From assembly GCA_934675685.1 (NCBI GenBank), contig CAKURL010000013.1, positions 1 through 32,420 on the forward strand: a DNA stretch of 32,420 bases, given 5' to 3'. The notes below the pieces were generated by a model, which saw only the letters and a program-made list of their open reading frames with translations, ran no database searches and was not told the DNA's origin. Source of the stretch: an uncultured Candidatus Melainabacteria bacterium. Lineage in GTDB: Bacteria; Cyanobacteriota; Vampirovibrionia; Gastranaerophilales; Gastranaerophilaceae. How positions within the stretch are numbered: position 1 is the stretch's first letter; each line of letters starts with the position of its first letter. The position numbers were made by a program, and so were the translations under genes. Positions 1 to 8,558 of the stretch are shown in pieces.

Positions 1-2270
1 TCCATGCCTTCTAAATATTGGTCAATCAAGACAGGGTGGTCGTTTGAAAACTTGAAAGCTTCAGAAATATATGTCAAAAGCTCGTCGTCATTATAAACGA
101 CTTGCATGCCCCTTCCCCCTATAACATAGCTAGGGCGCACCAAAACGGGATAGCCAAGCTCTTTTGTAGCGCTTAGAGCTTGTGTTGCGTTAGTCACAGC
201 GCAACCTTTTGGCTGAGGGATTTTTAGCTCTCTCAAAAGCTTTTCAAAGACATTTCTATCTTCCACAGCATTTATGCTTTCGATTGAGGTTCCCAAAATT
301 TTCACGTTTTCTTCGCTCAATTTTTCTGCTAAATTAATCGCAGTCTGCCCTCCAAATTGCACCATGACGCCTTTTGGCTTTTCTTTTTTTATGATATTCA
401 TCACATATTCTATGTGCATTGGTTCAAAATAAAGCCTTGTTGCAATATCGAAATCGGTGGACAAAGTCTCTGGATTTGAATTTACCATGACAGATTCAAA
501 GCCCATCTCCTTGATTTCTTGAGCAGCATGGACAGAACAATAGTCAAACTCTATTCCTTGCCCGATTCGAATTGGGCCGGAGCCCAAAACAACAATATTT
601 TCTTTTTCTTTTTTGTCTTGAGCTTTTAAAGTCTTATATTCTTCAAGCTCGCATTTTTCGCCCCAAGTAGAATAAAAATATGGTGTCGTTGCGCTGAATT
701 CAGCAGCACACGTATCTACTATTTTAAAACTAGCTTCTAGGTCAAATCTTTTCAATTCTTCTTTTGGAGTTTTTGTAATAGAAGAAATTTCTTCGTCCAA
801 AAAGCCCATCTCTTTTGCTTCTTGGTACAATTCTTTTGTCAAAGGAGGCTTGTTTGCGTTTAATTTAAATTCAAAATCAACAATTTCTTTAATTTTTTTG
901 ATGAACCATTTGTCGATTTTTGTGATTGCACAAAGTTTAATGACGTCGTTTTGGTTCGCCAAAGCTTGCGCAAGGCGAAAAATTCTTCTGTCGTCTTGAA
1001 TATATAATTCATTTAAAAGCTCGTCATTTCTTAAATTTTCAAAGCCCCTGTGCAAAAGCCCAGTGTATCTTTCTTCCAAGGAAGCCACGGCCTTTTTAAA
1101 AGAAGAATTGAATGTTCTTCCGATTGCCATGATTTCTCCTGTGGCTTTCATTTTAGTGCCTAAAATCCTGTCTCCTGTGGAAAATTTGTCAAAAGGCCAT
1201 TTTGGAATTTTGACCACAACATAATCCAAAGCAGGCTCAAAAGCAGCAGTTTTATTTGTGATTGAATTTTTGATTTCGTGAAGATTATAGCCAATTGCGA
1301 TTTTTGTTGCAATTTTTGCGATTGGGTAGCCTGTGGCCTTAGAAGCCAAAGCAGACGACCTTGAAACCCTTGGGTTTACCTCGATTACATAATATTGGTT
1401 TGAATTTGTGTCGAGCGCAAATTGGACGTTGCAACCCCCTTCAATTTTAAGAGCTCTAATGATTTTAATCGCGCTTGAGCGCAACATTTGAAATTCTTTG
1501 TTTGTCAAAGTTTGGCTTGGAGCAACGACAAAACTGTCTCCCGTGTGAATTCCGATTGGGTCAATGTTTTCCATGTTGCAAACGATTATACAAGTGTCGT
1601 TTGCGTCTCTTATGACTTCATATTCGATTTCTTTAAAACCTGCGATTGATTTTTCGACTAAAACTTGGTTGATTGGAGATTGGGCTAACCCTGTGTGCAC
1701 AATTTCGTCAAATTCATTTTCATTTCTAGCAATTCCGCCCCCAGAACCCCCTAAAGTGAAAGCTGGGCGAATAATTATAGGAAAGCCTATTTTTTCTTTA
1801 AATTTAAGTGCTTCTTCGAAGCTTGAAACAATTTCGCTCTGCGGAACAGGCTCTTTTATTTCGTTCATTAATTTCTTAAAAAGCTCTCTATCTTCCGCTT
1901 TTTTGATTGAATTAATGTCTGTTCCTAACAATTTTACGTTATATTTTTCTAAAATCCCTTGGTCATATAATTCACAAGCCAAGTTCAAAGCAGTCTGGCC
2001 GCCTAAAGTCGCGATGAGGCCTTGAGGGCGTTCTTTTTTGATGACTTCTTCTAGGCATTCTACAGTCAAAGGCTCGATATAAACTTTTGAAGCAATTTTT
2101 TCGTCCGTCATAATAGTCGCTGGGTTAGAATTCACCAAAACAACTTCGATTTTTTCTTCCTTAAGCGCTCGACATGCCTGCACCCCTGCATAGTCAAATT
2201 CCGCAGCTTGCCCCACGACAATAGGCCCCGAGCCCACTACCAAAATTTTCTTTAAAGACTTATTTCTCAT
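1..2270 (-). CDS. carB: Carbamoyl-phosphate synthase large subunit, 3'-truncated by window edge
   Basis: This enzyme makes carbamoyl phosphate from bicarbonate, ATP and the ammonia released by CarA, the first step of pyrimidine and arginine synthesis. The frame is open from the ATG at 2270 to the left edge (about 756 residues; the family is near 1070), so the end of the second ATP-grasp half and the C-terminal regulatory domain lie outside. The two halves each begin with the expected nucleotide-binding motif: GSGPIVVGQAAEFDY near residue 13 and GSGPIRIGQGIEFDY near residue 560. I sampled the frame at several points and saw no break. The start overlaps the last 11 bases of carA, so the two subunits are translationally coupled. 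It is the last gene of the pyr operon seen here. Confidence 0.96.
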   Translation of the reverse strand, partial: MRNKSLKKILVVGSGPIVVGQAAEFDYAGVQACRALKEEKIEVVLVNSNPATIMTDEKIASKVYIEPLTVECLEEVIKKERPQGLIATLGGQTALNLACELYDQGILEKYNVKLLGTDINSIKKAEDRELFKKLMNEIKEPVPQSEIVSSFEEALKFKEKIGFPIIIRPAFTLGGSGGGIARNENEFDEIVHTGLAQSPINQVLVEKSIAGFKEIEYEVIRDANDTCIIVCNMENIDPIGIHTGDSFVVAPSQTLTNKEFQMLRSSAIKIIRALKIEGGCNVQFALDTNSNQYYVIEVNPRVSRSSALASKATGYPIAKIATKIAIGYNLHEIKNSITNKTAAFEPALDYVVVKIPKWPFDKFSTGDRILGTKMKATGEIMAIGRTFNSSFKKAVASLEERYTGLLHRGFENLRNDELLNELYIQDDRRIFRLAQALANQNDVIKLCAITKIDKWFIKKIKEIVDFEFKLNANKPPLTKELYQEAKEMGFLDEEISSITKTPKEELKRFDLEASFKIVDTCAAEFSATTPYFYSTWGEKCELEEYKTLKAQDKKEKENIVVLGSGPIRIGQGIEFDYCSVHAAQEIKEMGFESVMVNSNPETLSTDFDIATRLYFEPMHIEYVMNIIKKEKPKGVMVQFGGQTAINLAEKLSEENVKILGTSIESINAVEDRNVFEKLLRELKIPQPKGCAVTNATQALSATKELGYPVLVRPSYVIGGRGMQVVYNDDELLTYISEAFKFSNDHPVLIDQYLEGM

Positions 2271-3375
2271 CGTTAATTCCTTTTGCTCTATTTAATCTTT
2301 CAATGTCTTTTTTGATTAAATTAATCCATTCATCAAAAATTATGCTCGCGTCGTTTGGCCCCGGCTTTGCTTCTGGGTGAAATTGCACAGCATAAACACC
2401 TAAACTATTAATTTCAAAACCTTCTAAGGTGTCATCTGTTAAGTTTTTATATGTCGGGCGGATTGCCTTTGTTAAAGTTTTCATATCCACAGCGTAGCTA
2501 TGATTTTGGCTTGTCATCATGACTTTATTATTTTCAAGGTTGATTACAGGGTGGTTTGCGCCTCTGTGCCCATATTTTAGCTTATATGTTTTTGCTCCGT
2601 TTGCGATTGCTAAAAGCTGATATCCAAGGCAAATCCCAAAAATAGGCACTTTTCCCATCATTTGTTTAATTTGAGAAATTTGGAAAGTATAGTCCGCAGG
2701 GTTCCCTGGGCCATTTGACAAAAAGACTGCATCAAAATCATTGTCCAAAATTTCTCTCGCTTCAGTTTTAGCGTTATAGATAGTAAGCTTGCAACCCCTA
2801 TCCGCCAAAGCTTTGATTATTCCTCTTTTTGCGCCATAATCCAAAAACGCAACTTTATACTCCCCTTGAGGGTTTACAATGTATCTGCCTTCGCAAGAAA
2901 CTTCTTCAATTATGGTTGGAGAAATTCTGAATTTTTGAATTTCTTCCAGTTTTTTTGTGAAAAATGCATTATCTGCGTCGTTTGAAGTGATGAAAGCATT
3001 CATCGTTCCCACTTCTCTTATTTTTTTCACCAAAGACCTTGTGTCTATTGAATCTAGGGCAATTATGTTGTTTTCTCTAAAATATTTTAAAATATTTGAG
3101 CTTGCTTGATAATGGCTTTCATTTTCGCAGAAATTTTTTGCGATAATCCCCACCAAAGCAGGCTTTTGAGATTCAAAGTCAAAATCGTTTATTCCATAAT
3201 TCCCGATTTCAGGATAGGTCATAATAACTATTTGTTTTGCATAAGAAGGGTCTGTTAAGATTTCTTGATATCCTGCCATGGAAGTATTGAAAACGACTTC
3301 GCCTTCATATCCTCCAATTGCCCCCACGGACCTTCCTTTATACATTGTGCCATCTTGAAGTATCAAAGTTCCCAT
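2260..3375 (-). CDS. carA: Carbamoyl-phosphate synthase small (glutaminase) subunit
   Basis: CarA hydrolyses glutamine and passes ammonia to CarB. The 371-residue protein has the CarA-specific N-terminal half (starting LILQDGT, with TSMAGYQEILTDPSY near residue 31) and a C-terminal class I glutamine amidotransferase domain from about residue 175. The catalytic triad is visible: Cys249 in GICLGYQ, and His333 and Glu335 in HPEAKPGP. Length is normal. The start lies 28 bases after pyrF and the stop overlaps the carB start. In this operon it supplies carbamoyl phosphate to PyrB; whether the same enzyme also serves arginine synthesis cannot be told from the window. Confidence 0.97.
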   Translation of the reverse strand: MGTLILQDGTMYKGRSVGAIGGYEGEVVFNTSMAGYQEILTDPSYAKQIVIMTYPEIGNYGINDFDFESQKPALVGIIAKNFCENESHYQASSNILKYFRENNIIALDSIDTRSLVKKIREVGTMNAFITSNDADNAFFTKKLEEIQKFRISPTIIEEVSCEGRYIVNPQGEYKVAFLDYGAKRGIIKALADRGCKLTIYNAKTEAREILDNDFDAVFLSNGPGNPADYTFQISQIKQMMGKVPIFGICLGYQLLAIANGAKTYKLKYGHRGANHPVINLENNKVMMTSQNHSYAVDMKTLTKAIRPTYKNLTDDTLEGFEINSLGVYAVQFHPEAKPGPNDASIIFDEWINLIKKDIERLNRAKGINDEK

Positions 3376-3403
3376 TTTTTTCTTAATTTTCCTTAATTTT
3401 TCG

Positions 3404-4132
3404 CTAAATCTCTTTTATTTCTTCATAAACTTTTTTAAGCGCTTCGATTTTATCTTCGCTATTTGTAATTGCTCTTCCTAAGACTATAAAATCTGCGCCG
3501 TTTTGAATTGCTTCTTTTGGAGTCACTATTCTTTTTTGGTCGTTTTTAGCACTCCAGCTAGGCCTTATCCCAGGGGTCAAGACCAAAAAATCTTCCCCTA
3601 ATTCTTTTTTTATTATTTTAAGCTCTAAAGCAGAAGCTACAACCCCATCGAGCCCAGCTTCTTTTGCATTTTTAGCATATTTTAAAACCAAAGTCTCAAC
3701 ATCGTTTTTATTTAACAATTCATTTTCCAAAATTTCATTGTTAATGCTCGTTAAAACGCTCACGCCCAAGATTATTGGCTTTTTCTTTCCAAAGTCAAAA
3801 GCTGCTTTGTCTGCTCCTCTTCTTGCCGCCCTCATCATCTCGATACCGCCTTGAGTGTGGACATTAAAAAAATTCGCGCCATTTTTAATCACGTTATAGC
3901 TCGCTTTTTCGACTGTGTTTGGAATATCGTGTAGCTTCACATCTAAAAAGAAATTAGAATTTTTTTCTTTAATATAATTTATAATCTCAAGCCCATAGCC
4001 GCAAAAAAGCTGAAGCCCGACTTTATAGAGCCCAATATAATCTTTTGTTAAGTCGACTAGATTTTTTGCAACCTCGATATCTTCTACATCAAGCGCCAAA
4101 ACAAGCTTTCCTCTGATTTTTGGATTAATCAT
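3404..4132 (-). CDS. pyrF: Orotidine 5'-phosphate decarboxylase
   Basis: PyrF decarboxylates OMP to UMP, the last step of the pathway. The 242-residue protein has the TIM-barrel pattern of the bacterial (type 1) family: LALDV near residue 12, the catalytic array DVKLHDIPNT at 64-73 (Asp64, Lys66, Asp69), and the phosphate-binding end TPGIRP and FIVLGRAIT near the C terminus. The ATG overlaps the end of pyrC by 8 bases and is preceded by AAGGAG about 9 bases upstream, inside pyrC, which supports the start and translational coupling. Confidence 0.97.
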   Translation of the reverse strand: MINPKIRGKLVLALDVEDIEVAKNLVDLTKDYIGLYKVGLQLFCGYGLEIINYIKEKNSNFFLDVKLHDIPNTVEKASYNVIKNGANFFNVHTQGGIEMMRAARRGADKAAFDFGKKKPIILGVSVLTSINNEILENELLNKNDVETLVLKYAKNAKEAGLDGVVASALELKIIKKELGEDFLVLTPGIRPSWSAKNDQKRIVTPKEAIQNGADFIVLGRAITNSEDKIEALKKVYEEIKEI

Positions 4133-5120
4133 TTATAATAACTCCTTTTAGTTTCATTCCTTTATATGGCGAAATTTTGCATTTCGACTTTGAAAGACTT
4201 GGCGCCACGACCCAAGTTTCATCAAGCGCCACTTTTATAAATTTTTTATTATGTATTCTTAAAATTTTTCTTGGATTATATGCCATCTTCTCTAAAGTTT
4301 TTTCTAACCCCAAAAGCTCATAAGCCAAAGAAAAAGCGGTCTCGAGCCCGATTATCCCGTTTGGAGAATTTAGATATGGAAGATTTTTTTCTTCTAAGGT
4401 GTGAGGCGCGTGGTCTGTTGCAATGACATCAATTGTATTATCCAAAAGCCCGTCCATGATTGCTTTTCTATCCATTTCGTCTCCCAAAGAAGGGTTCATT
4501 TTGAAAATTCCATTATTTTTCACATCATCTTTTGTGAAAGTAAAATAATGGGGCGCAGTCTCTGCGCTCAAGTTCTTGAGCCCCAAGCGTTTTGCTTTTC
4601 TTATTAAATCTACGCTTTCTTTTTTTGAAACATGGCAAAAATGGAGCCTTGGCTCATAGCCTTCTTTTAAGACCTCCTTAAAAAGCTCTATTTGCCACTC
4701 TATTTCAGCTGTTTCATTTTCGCAATGCGACAAAATAAGCTCATTTGATTTTAGCGCTTCTTTAAAAACATTTTTATCAAGCAAAGGTAAGCCATCATTT
4801 GAAAAACCAATAGCGCCAGCTTTTTTTAATTCTTTAAAATCCACGAGCTCAAGGCTATCGAGGTTTTTTGTAATCGCCGCAATTGGATAAATTTCAAAAT
4901 GATATTTTTTCGCTTTTTGAAGAATATATTTAATAACCTTAGGATTATCACAAACAGGGTTTGTATTTGGCATAGTGCAAACTCCCCCAAAACCCCCTGC
5001 TTTTGCGCATTTTATACCTGTTTCTATTGTTTCTTTTTCTTCAAACCCAGGTTCTCTAAAATGCACGTGCATATCTATCAAAGAAGGAATTTCCGTGATT
5101 TTCATCTCTTTTTTGGGCAT
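4125..5120 (-). CDS. pyrC: Dihydroorotase, short class I type
   Basis: Dihydroorotase closes N-carbamoyl-aspartate to dihydroorotate. All expected metal-site residues are visible in the 331-residue protein: His18 and His20 in DMHVHFREPG, Asp109 in FSNDG, His132 in LSHCEN, His163 in FCHVS and Asp236 in ATDHAPH. It is shorter than the usual class I enzyme of about 420 residues: the N-terminal beta-sandwich strand region before DMHVH is nearly absent and the C-terminal tail is reduced, while the active-site barrel is complete. The ATG follows the pyrB stop directly (TAAATG), and its end overlaps pyrF by 8 bases. The intact ligand set argues for an active enzyme rather than an inactive pyrC-like scaffold for PyrB. 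Confidence 0.93.
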   Translation of the reverse strand: MPKKEMKITEIPSLIDMHVHFREPGFEEKETIETGIKCAKAGGFGGVCTMPNTNPVCDNPKVIKYILQKAKKYHFEIYPIAAITKNLDSLELVDFKELKKAGAIGFSNDGLPLLDKNVFKEALKSNELILSHCENETAEIEWQIELFKEVLKEGYEPRLHFCHVSKKESVDLIRKAKRLGLKNLSAETAPHYFTFTKDDVKNNGIFKMNPSLGDEMDRKAIMDGLLDNTIDVIATDHAPHTLEEKNLPYLNSPNGIIGLETAFSLAYELLGLEKTLEKMAYNPRKILRIHNKKFIKVALDETWVVAPSLSKSKCKISPYKGMKLKGVIIND

Positions 5121-6011
5121 TTAAACCCCCCACGAAGCAAAAATCATATCCAAAATCGCCATTCTGATATAGACCCCATTTTGCGCTTGTTTTAAAATTG
5201 TCCTTGCATTTTGCGTTTCTAAAACATCGCTTCTGATTTCAATGTCTCTGTTTATTGGCCCTGGGTGCATCAAAAGAGCAGCGTATGGAAGATTTTCTTT
5301 TGTTATTTGAAATTTTGAAATGTAGTCTTGAAGGTTATATTTTTCTTCTATTCTTTCTTTTTGAATTCGAAGCGCCATGATGATATCCGCCCCTTCAAAA
5401 GCTTCTTCAAGGTTTGAATAATATGTGACCCCTTCGATTTTTTCTCCTTCAAAAAGTCCACAAGTCAAACATCTTATTTTTGTTCCAAATTTCTTTAACA
5501 AAGCTATATTGGACCTTGCAACCCTAGAATGTGCAACATCTCCCACAATCGTGATTGTTTTATCCCCTAAATCCAAAAAATGCCTTTTCATCGTATAAAA
5601 GTCTAAAAGCGCTTGTGTCGGGTGGGAAGATGTGCCAGAGCCTGCATTTATAAAAGAAATTTCTTGAAAATAATGTTTAGAAGCCAATTCTTTAATCAAA
5701 TTGTTGTCTTTGTGCCTTAAAACCACAGCAGCGACGCCTATTGCAGATAAATTGTTTATTGTATCATACAAATCTTCTCCTTTAGACAAAGAAGAAATCT
5801 CAGGCAAAAAGTCATATTTTCTTGCGTTCAATTTATTTTCTGCCATCTCGAAAGAAAGCCTTGTTCTTGTAGAATTTTCAAAAAACATGTTCACAACATG
5901 GGCATTTTGGTGGTTTGATTTTCTAATGCCTTTTTCAAATTCTTGCGCTCTATTATAAATTTGATTAATTTCATCAACACTCAAAGATTCAATATCAAGC
6001 AAATGTTTCAT
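5121..6011 (-). CDS. pyrB: Aspartate carbamoyltransferase catalytic subunit
   Basis: PyrB condenses carbamoyl phosphate with aspartate. The family signatures are present: carbamoyl-phosphate loop FFENSTRTRLSFEMAE (STRTR at about 47-51), the SSLSKGE loop near 74-80, and HPTQALLD near 130-137. The frame can be read back to a TTG at 6017, but the ATG at 6011 sits about 9 bases behind AAGGA and is the better start, giving 296 residues, normal for the family. No regulatory subunit gene (pyrI) is present, as is usual outside enterobacteria. It touches pyrC without a gap. Confidence 0.95.
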   Translation of the reverse strand: MKHLLDIESLSVDEINQIYNRAQEFEKGIRKSNHQNAHVVNMFFENSTRTRLSFEMAENKLNARKYDFLPEISSLSKGEDLYDTINNLSAIGVAAVVLRHKDNNLIKELASKHYFQEISFINAGSGTSSHPTQALLDFYTMKRHFLDLGDKTITIVGDVAHSRVARSNIALLKKFGTKIRCLTCGLFEGEKIEGVTYYSNLEEAFEGADIIMALRIQKERIEEKYNLQDYISKFQITKENLPYAALLMHPGPINRDIEIRSDVLETQNARTILKQAQNGVYIRMAILDMIFASWGV

Positions 6012-6034
6012 TTTCAAAATTCCTTTTTGTCTTA

Positions 6035-6631
6035 CTATTTTCTGCTTCCAGGTTTTACTAATTCAATCCCTTCCTTGCACATCGGGCAATCTTTAGGCTC
6101 ATACACGACAGGGGCTGATTTCAAAAGAGAATAGATTTTCAATTTGTCGTCTAGTTTTCCTTGGGTTCTATCCACGATACACCCAACTCCCACAACTTCG
6201 CAGCCAAATTCTTTTATAGCTTCCATTGTTTCAAAAACAGTTCTTGCAGTCGTGATTACATCTTCTATGATGACCACTTTTTCGCCTTTTTCTAAAGTAT
6301 AGCCTCTTCTTAAAGACATAACGTTATCTTTTCTTTCCACAAAAAGATTTCTCTTTTTTGCTTGTCTTGAGACTTCATATCCAAAAATCACAGCTCCAAT
6401 CGCGGGAGCGATGATTGTATCAAAATCGAGCTCTTTTAATTTTGAAGCAAGCTTAATCCCTAAAGCCTCCACTATGTCTGGGTATTGGTATAATTTTGCA
6501 CATTGAAAATATGTATCAGAATGGAGCCCTGAAGTGAGGCAAAAATGCCCTTTTAAAAGCCCTTGCGCTTTTAATAACAAATCTTTTACATCTATATCAT
6601 AATTTAATTCTTCTTTTTTTGTTTTTTCCAT
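6035..6631 (-). CDS. pyrE: Orotate phosphoribosyltransferase
   Basis: PyrE joins orotate to PRPP to give OMP. The 198-residue protein carries the PRPP-binding motif as VVIIEDVITTARTV (about residues 108-121; the usual form has TTGGS where this has TTARTV). The C terminus, with Cys182 and Cys185 in CPMCKEG followed by LVKPGSRK, is the cysteine-pair tail seen in one branch of bacterial OPRTs. AAGGA about 9 bases before the ATG supports the start. The gene lies 15 bases after pyrD and about 23 bases before the pyrB ATG. Confidence 0.95.
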   Translation of the reverse strand: MEKTKKEELNYDIDVKDLLLKAQGLLKGHFCLTSGLHSDTYFQCAKLYQYPDIVEALGIKLASKLKELDFDTIIAPAIGAVIFGYEVSRQAKKRNLFVERKDNVMSLRRGYTLEKGEKVVIIEDVITTARTVFETMEAIKEFGCEVVGVGCIVDRTQGKLDDKLKIYSLLKSAPVVYEPKDCPMCKEGIELVKPGSRK

Positions 6632-6646
6632 TTATCTTTTCCTTTT

Positions 6647-7588
6647 TTATTTTTTTACACCTTTTATCGAATTTTTTAAATCTTCAAAATTTGAAAATCC
6701 GTTTTTCAAAATGAAATTGTTCAATTCTAAAGCAAGACTTGTACAAACGGAAGGATTTTGGAAGTTCGCAGTCCCTATTTGAAAAGCGTCCGCCCCGACT
6801 GCCAAAAATTCAAACAAATCTTCTAAAGTGGAAATTCCTCCAATCGCGATTATTGGAATATCCACGACACTTCTTATTTGGTTTAGCATGTAAAGCGCCA
6901 CAGGCTTTATGCATTTTCCTGATAATCCTCCTTGGACAAATTTTTTAGAAACATTTTTGCCAATAAAATCCACTTTAACACCCAAGCCTCTTAAGGTATT
7001 TATTGCGCTAATGCAATCTGCGCCTGCGTTTTGAGTCGCTATTGCAAGCTGTTTTATGTCATTTGTATTTGGAGAAAGCTTCACAATTAAAAAACCGTCA
7101 TAATTTTTTCTTATTTTAGAAATCAAATTAAACAAATGTTCTGGATTTAACCCAAATTCCAAACACCCAGATTTCACATTTGGGCAAGAAACATTGACCT
7201 CGATTGCTTTGATTTCGTTTTCGTTTGCAATTTCTGCCAATTTTTCATAGTCTTCTATGGTTGAGCCTGCGATATTTAGCAAAAAATCAATCTTTTTTGC
7301 TTTTAAAATCGGAAGTTTTGTTCTTATAAATTCTTCTATTCCTACATTTTCAAGCCCAATTCTATTTATCAAACCGCCTTCGACTTCAAAAATCCTATCT
7401 CCTGAATTTCCAAGGCGCGCTTCTAGGGTTATTCCTTTTGTGGAAATTGCCCCTAGGCAATCAAGGTTTATAAAGTCTTCAAATTCGTCGCTATAGCCAA
7501 AAGTGCCGGAAGCGCCAATTATAGGAGACTTTAGTTTTAAAATTCTATCTTTGTTTTTTAAAATTGTCTCTATTTTTTCTATTCCCAT
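6647..7588 (-). CDS. pyrD: Dihydroorotate dehydrogenase B, catalytic subunit
   Basis: This FMN protein oxidises dihydroorotate to orotate. It belongs to class 1B, which passes electrons to NAD+ through PyrK, and pyrK lies directly upstream. The 313-residue barrel shows the flavin-binding start GASGTFGYSDEF (about 25-36), Lys51 in STKGIT, the catalytic cysteine Cys135 in VSCPNVKSG, and IIAIGGIST and GADAFQIGTA towards the C terminus. I chose the ATG at 7588 over an upstream in-frame ATG at 7627: it overlaps the pyrK stop by 10 bases (ATGGGAATAG), has GGGGAG about 9 bases upstream, and begins where homologues begin. Confidence 0.95.
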   Translation of the reverse strand: MGIEKIETILKNKDRILKLKSPIIGASGTFGYSDEFEDFINLDCLGAISTKGITLEARLGNSGDRIFEVEGGLINRIGLENVGIEEFIRTKLPILKAKKIDFLLNIAGSTIEDYEKLAEIANENEIKAIEVNVSCPNVKSGCLEFGLNPEHLFNLISKIRKNYDGFLIVKLSPNTNDIKQLAIATQNAGADCISAINTLRGLGVKVDFIGKNVSKKFVQGGLSGKCIKPVALYMLNQIRSVVDIPIIAIGGISTLEDLFEFLAVGADAFQIGTANFQNPSVCTSLALELNNFILKNGFSNFEDLKNSIKGVKK

Positions 7589-8292
7589 ACAATCTCGCTC
7601 CCCTTGAAAACTGGGCCATCTTTGCAAATTGTTGCATTTATAATCTTATTATCACGCATCAAATTAATAACACACCCTCTACATACCCCAATTGAGCATG
7701 CCATAATTTTCTCCATTGCTAAATAGCTTTCTAAATTCCTCTCTTTTGCAATCATAGAAAGCTTTTGAAGAACAATCTTAGGAGCGCAAGAATAGATTAT
7801 TTCAATTTTTTCTTTTTCAATTGTTTCTTCGATTTTGTCTAAAACACTTCCTCCGATAATTGTCTCATCGGAGCCTGAAATCACTTCTCCCTGTTTTTTA
7901 AAGCCGGAGATTAAAAAATTATCTATCTTTCTTTTATTCAATTCTTTTTTCAAAAACAACATAGGGGCAATCCCAATCCCCGCGCCCACAAGAAGAGCTT
8001 TCTTTTGAAATATTGGAAATGGTTTTCCTAAAGGAGCCAAAAAATCTATTTCGTCTCCTATTTTGAGGTTTGAGATATATTTTGTCCCTTCCCCTCTTTT
8101 TTTAAACAAAACTTTAATTATATTATCTTCAAAATCGGCTACAGAAAAAGGACGCCTTAAAGTCTTGTTGTCACACAAAATCGAGACAAACTGCCCAGCT
8201 TTTACATCTTTTAAGTCTGATGAAAATTTTATTTCATAAGTCTCATCTGCGATTTTTTCAATTAATTCTATTCTTCCCTTGTATTCTTTCAT
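7579..8292 (-). CDS. pyrK: Dihydroorotate dehydrogenase B, electron-transfer subunit
   Basis: PyrK is the FAD and 2Fe-2S subunit that links PyrD to NAD+. The 237-residue protein has a ferredoxin-reductase-like FAD domain (RRPFSVAD at about 46-53), an NAD-binding domain (LVGAGIGIAPM at about 101-111), and a C-terminal iron-sulfur domain with four cysteines, Cys199, Cys204, Cys207 and Cys223. It is the first structural gene of the pyr operon and overlaps pyrD by 10 bases. Upstream lies a leader with a terminator hairpin (8326-8358), so it is the first gene that attenuation would control. Confidence 0.95.
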   Translation of the reverse strand: MKEYKGRIELIEKIADETYEIKFSSDLKDVKAGQFVSILCDNKTLRRPFSVADFEDNIIKVLFKKRGEGTKYISNLKIGDEIDFLAPLGKPFPIFQKKALLVGAGIGIAPMLFLKKELNKRKIDNFLISGFKKQGEVISGSDETIIGGSVLDKIEETIEKEKIEIIYSCAPKIVLQKLSMIAKERNLESYLAMEKIMACSIGVCRGCVINLMRDNKIINATICKDGPVFKGSEIVWE

Positions 8293-8303
8293 CTTTTTCT
8301 TTT

Positions 8304-8396
8304 CTAATTCATCTTTTTTGCAATAAAAAAAGAAGGCAAAAATACTGCCTTCTTTTTTGTTTTATATATGTTTAAATTCTTCGATTTCTTGCGCAT
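8304..8396 (-). CDS. Putative pyr operon leader peptide, 30 codons
   Basis: A short frame runs from an ATG at 8396 to a TAG at 8304, starting about 14 bases after the predicted transcription start. AGGA lies 5 bases before the ATG. The frame passes through the terminator hairpin, and the U-run is read as Ser-Phe-Phe (core KKKAVFLPSFF). The same arrangement is known for the E. coli pyrBI leader gene pyrL, whose attenuator also lies inside the leader frame. The frame ends about 11 bases before pyrK. Whether it is translated is inference; the peptide itself shows no other feature. Confidence 0.5.
   Translation of the reverse strand: MRKKSKNLNIYKTKKKAVFLPSFFIAKKMN
8326..8358 (-). terminator. Intrinsic terminator in the pyr leader, probable attenuator
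   Basis: Perfect 13-bp stem (GAAGGCA with TGCCTTC, extended by A/T pairs) with a 7-base loop, followed on the minus strand by a run of seven T. It sits between the promoter and pyrK, so in the minus direction it can only cut the pyr transcript short. It is symmetrical enough to work on the plus strand too, but no plus-strand gene ends here. Confidence 0.75.
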
Positions 8397-8416
8397 TTCA
8401 ATCCTAGTTTTCGTCA

Positions 8417-8422
8417 ATTATA
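8417..8422 (-). promoter_or_regulatory. Predicted -10 box of the pyr operon
   Basis: A consensus TATAAT on the minus strand, preceded by TTGTTG, with transcription expected to start near 8410. The -35 region 17 bases upstream is only TTTAAA, so recognition may depend on the extended -10 or an activator. Confidence 0.55.
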
Positions 8423-8558
8423 CAACAAATTTTGCTAAATTTAAAACTTATGTAAACAATTGTAACAAAAAGAATATAAAAACTAAAGTCTTTTTAAAAA
8501 ATTCCGTAATCAATAACATAAGGAAAATGTAAGGCAGTAAAGATTGGAGAATGGGTCG

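Noticed and set aside
1564..2025. Plus-strand frame of 153 codons inside carB
   Set aside because: It lies opposite well-conserved carB coding sequence, shows no family pattern and no ribosome site.
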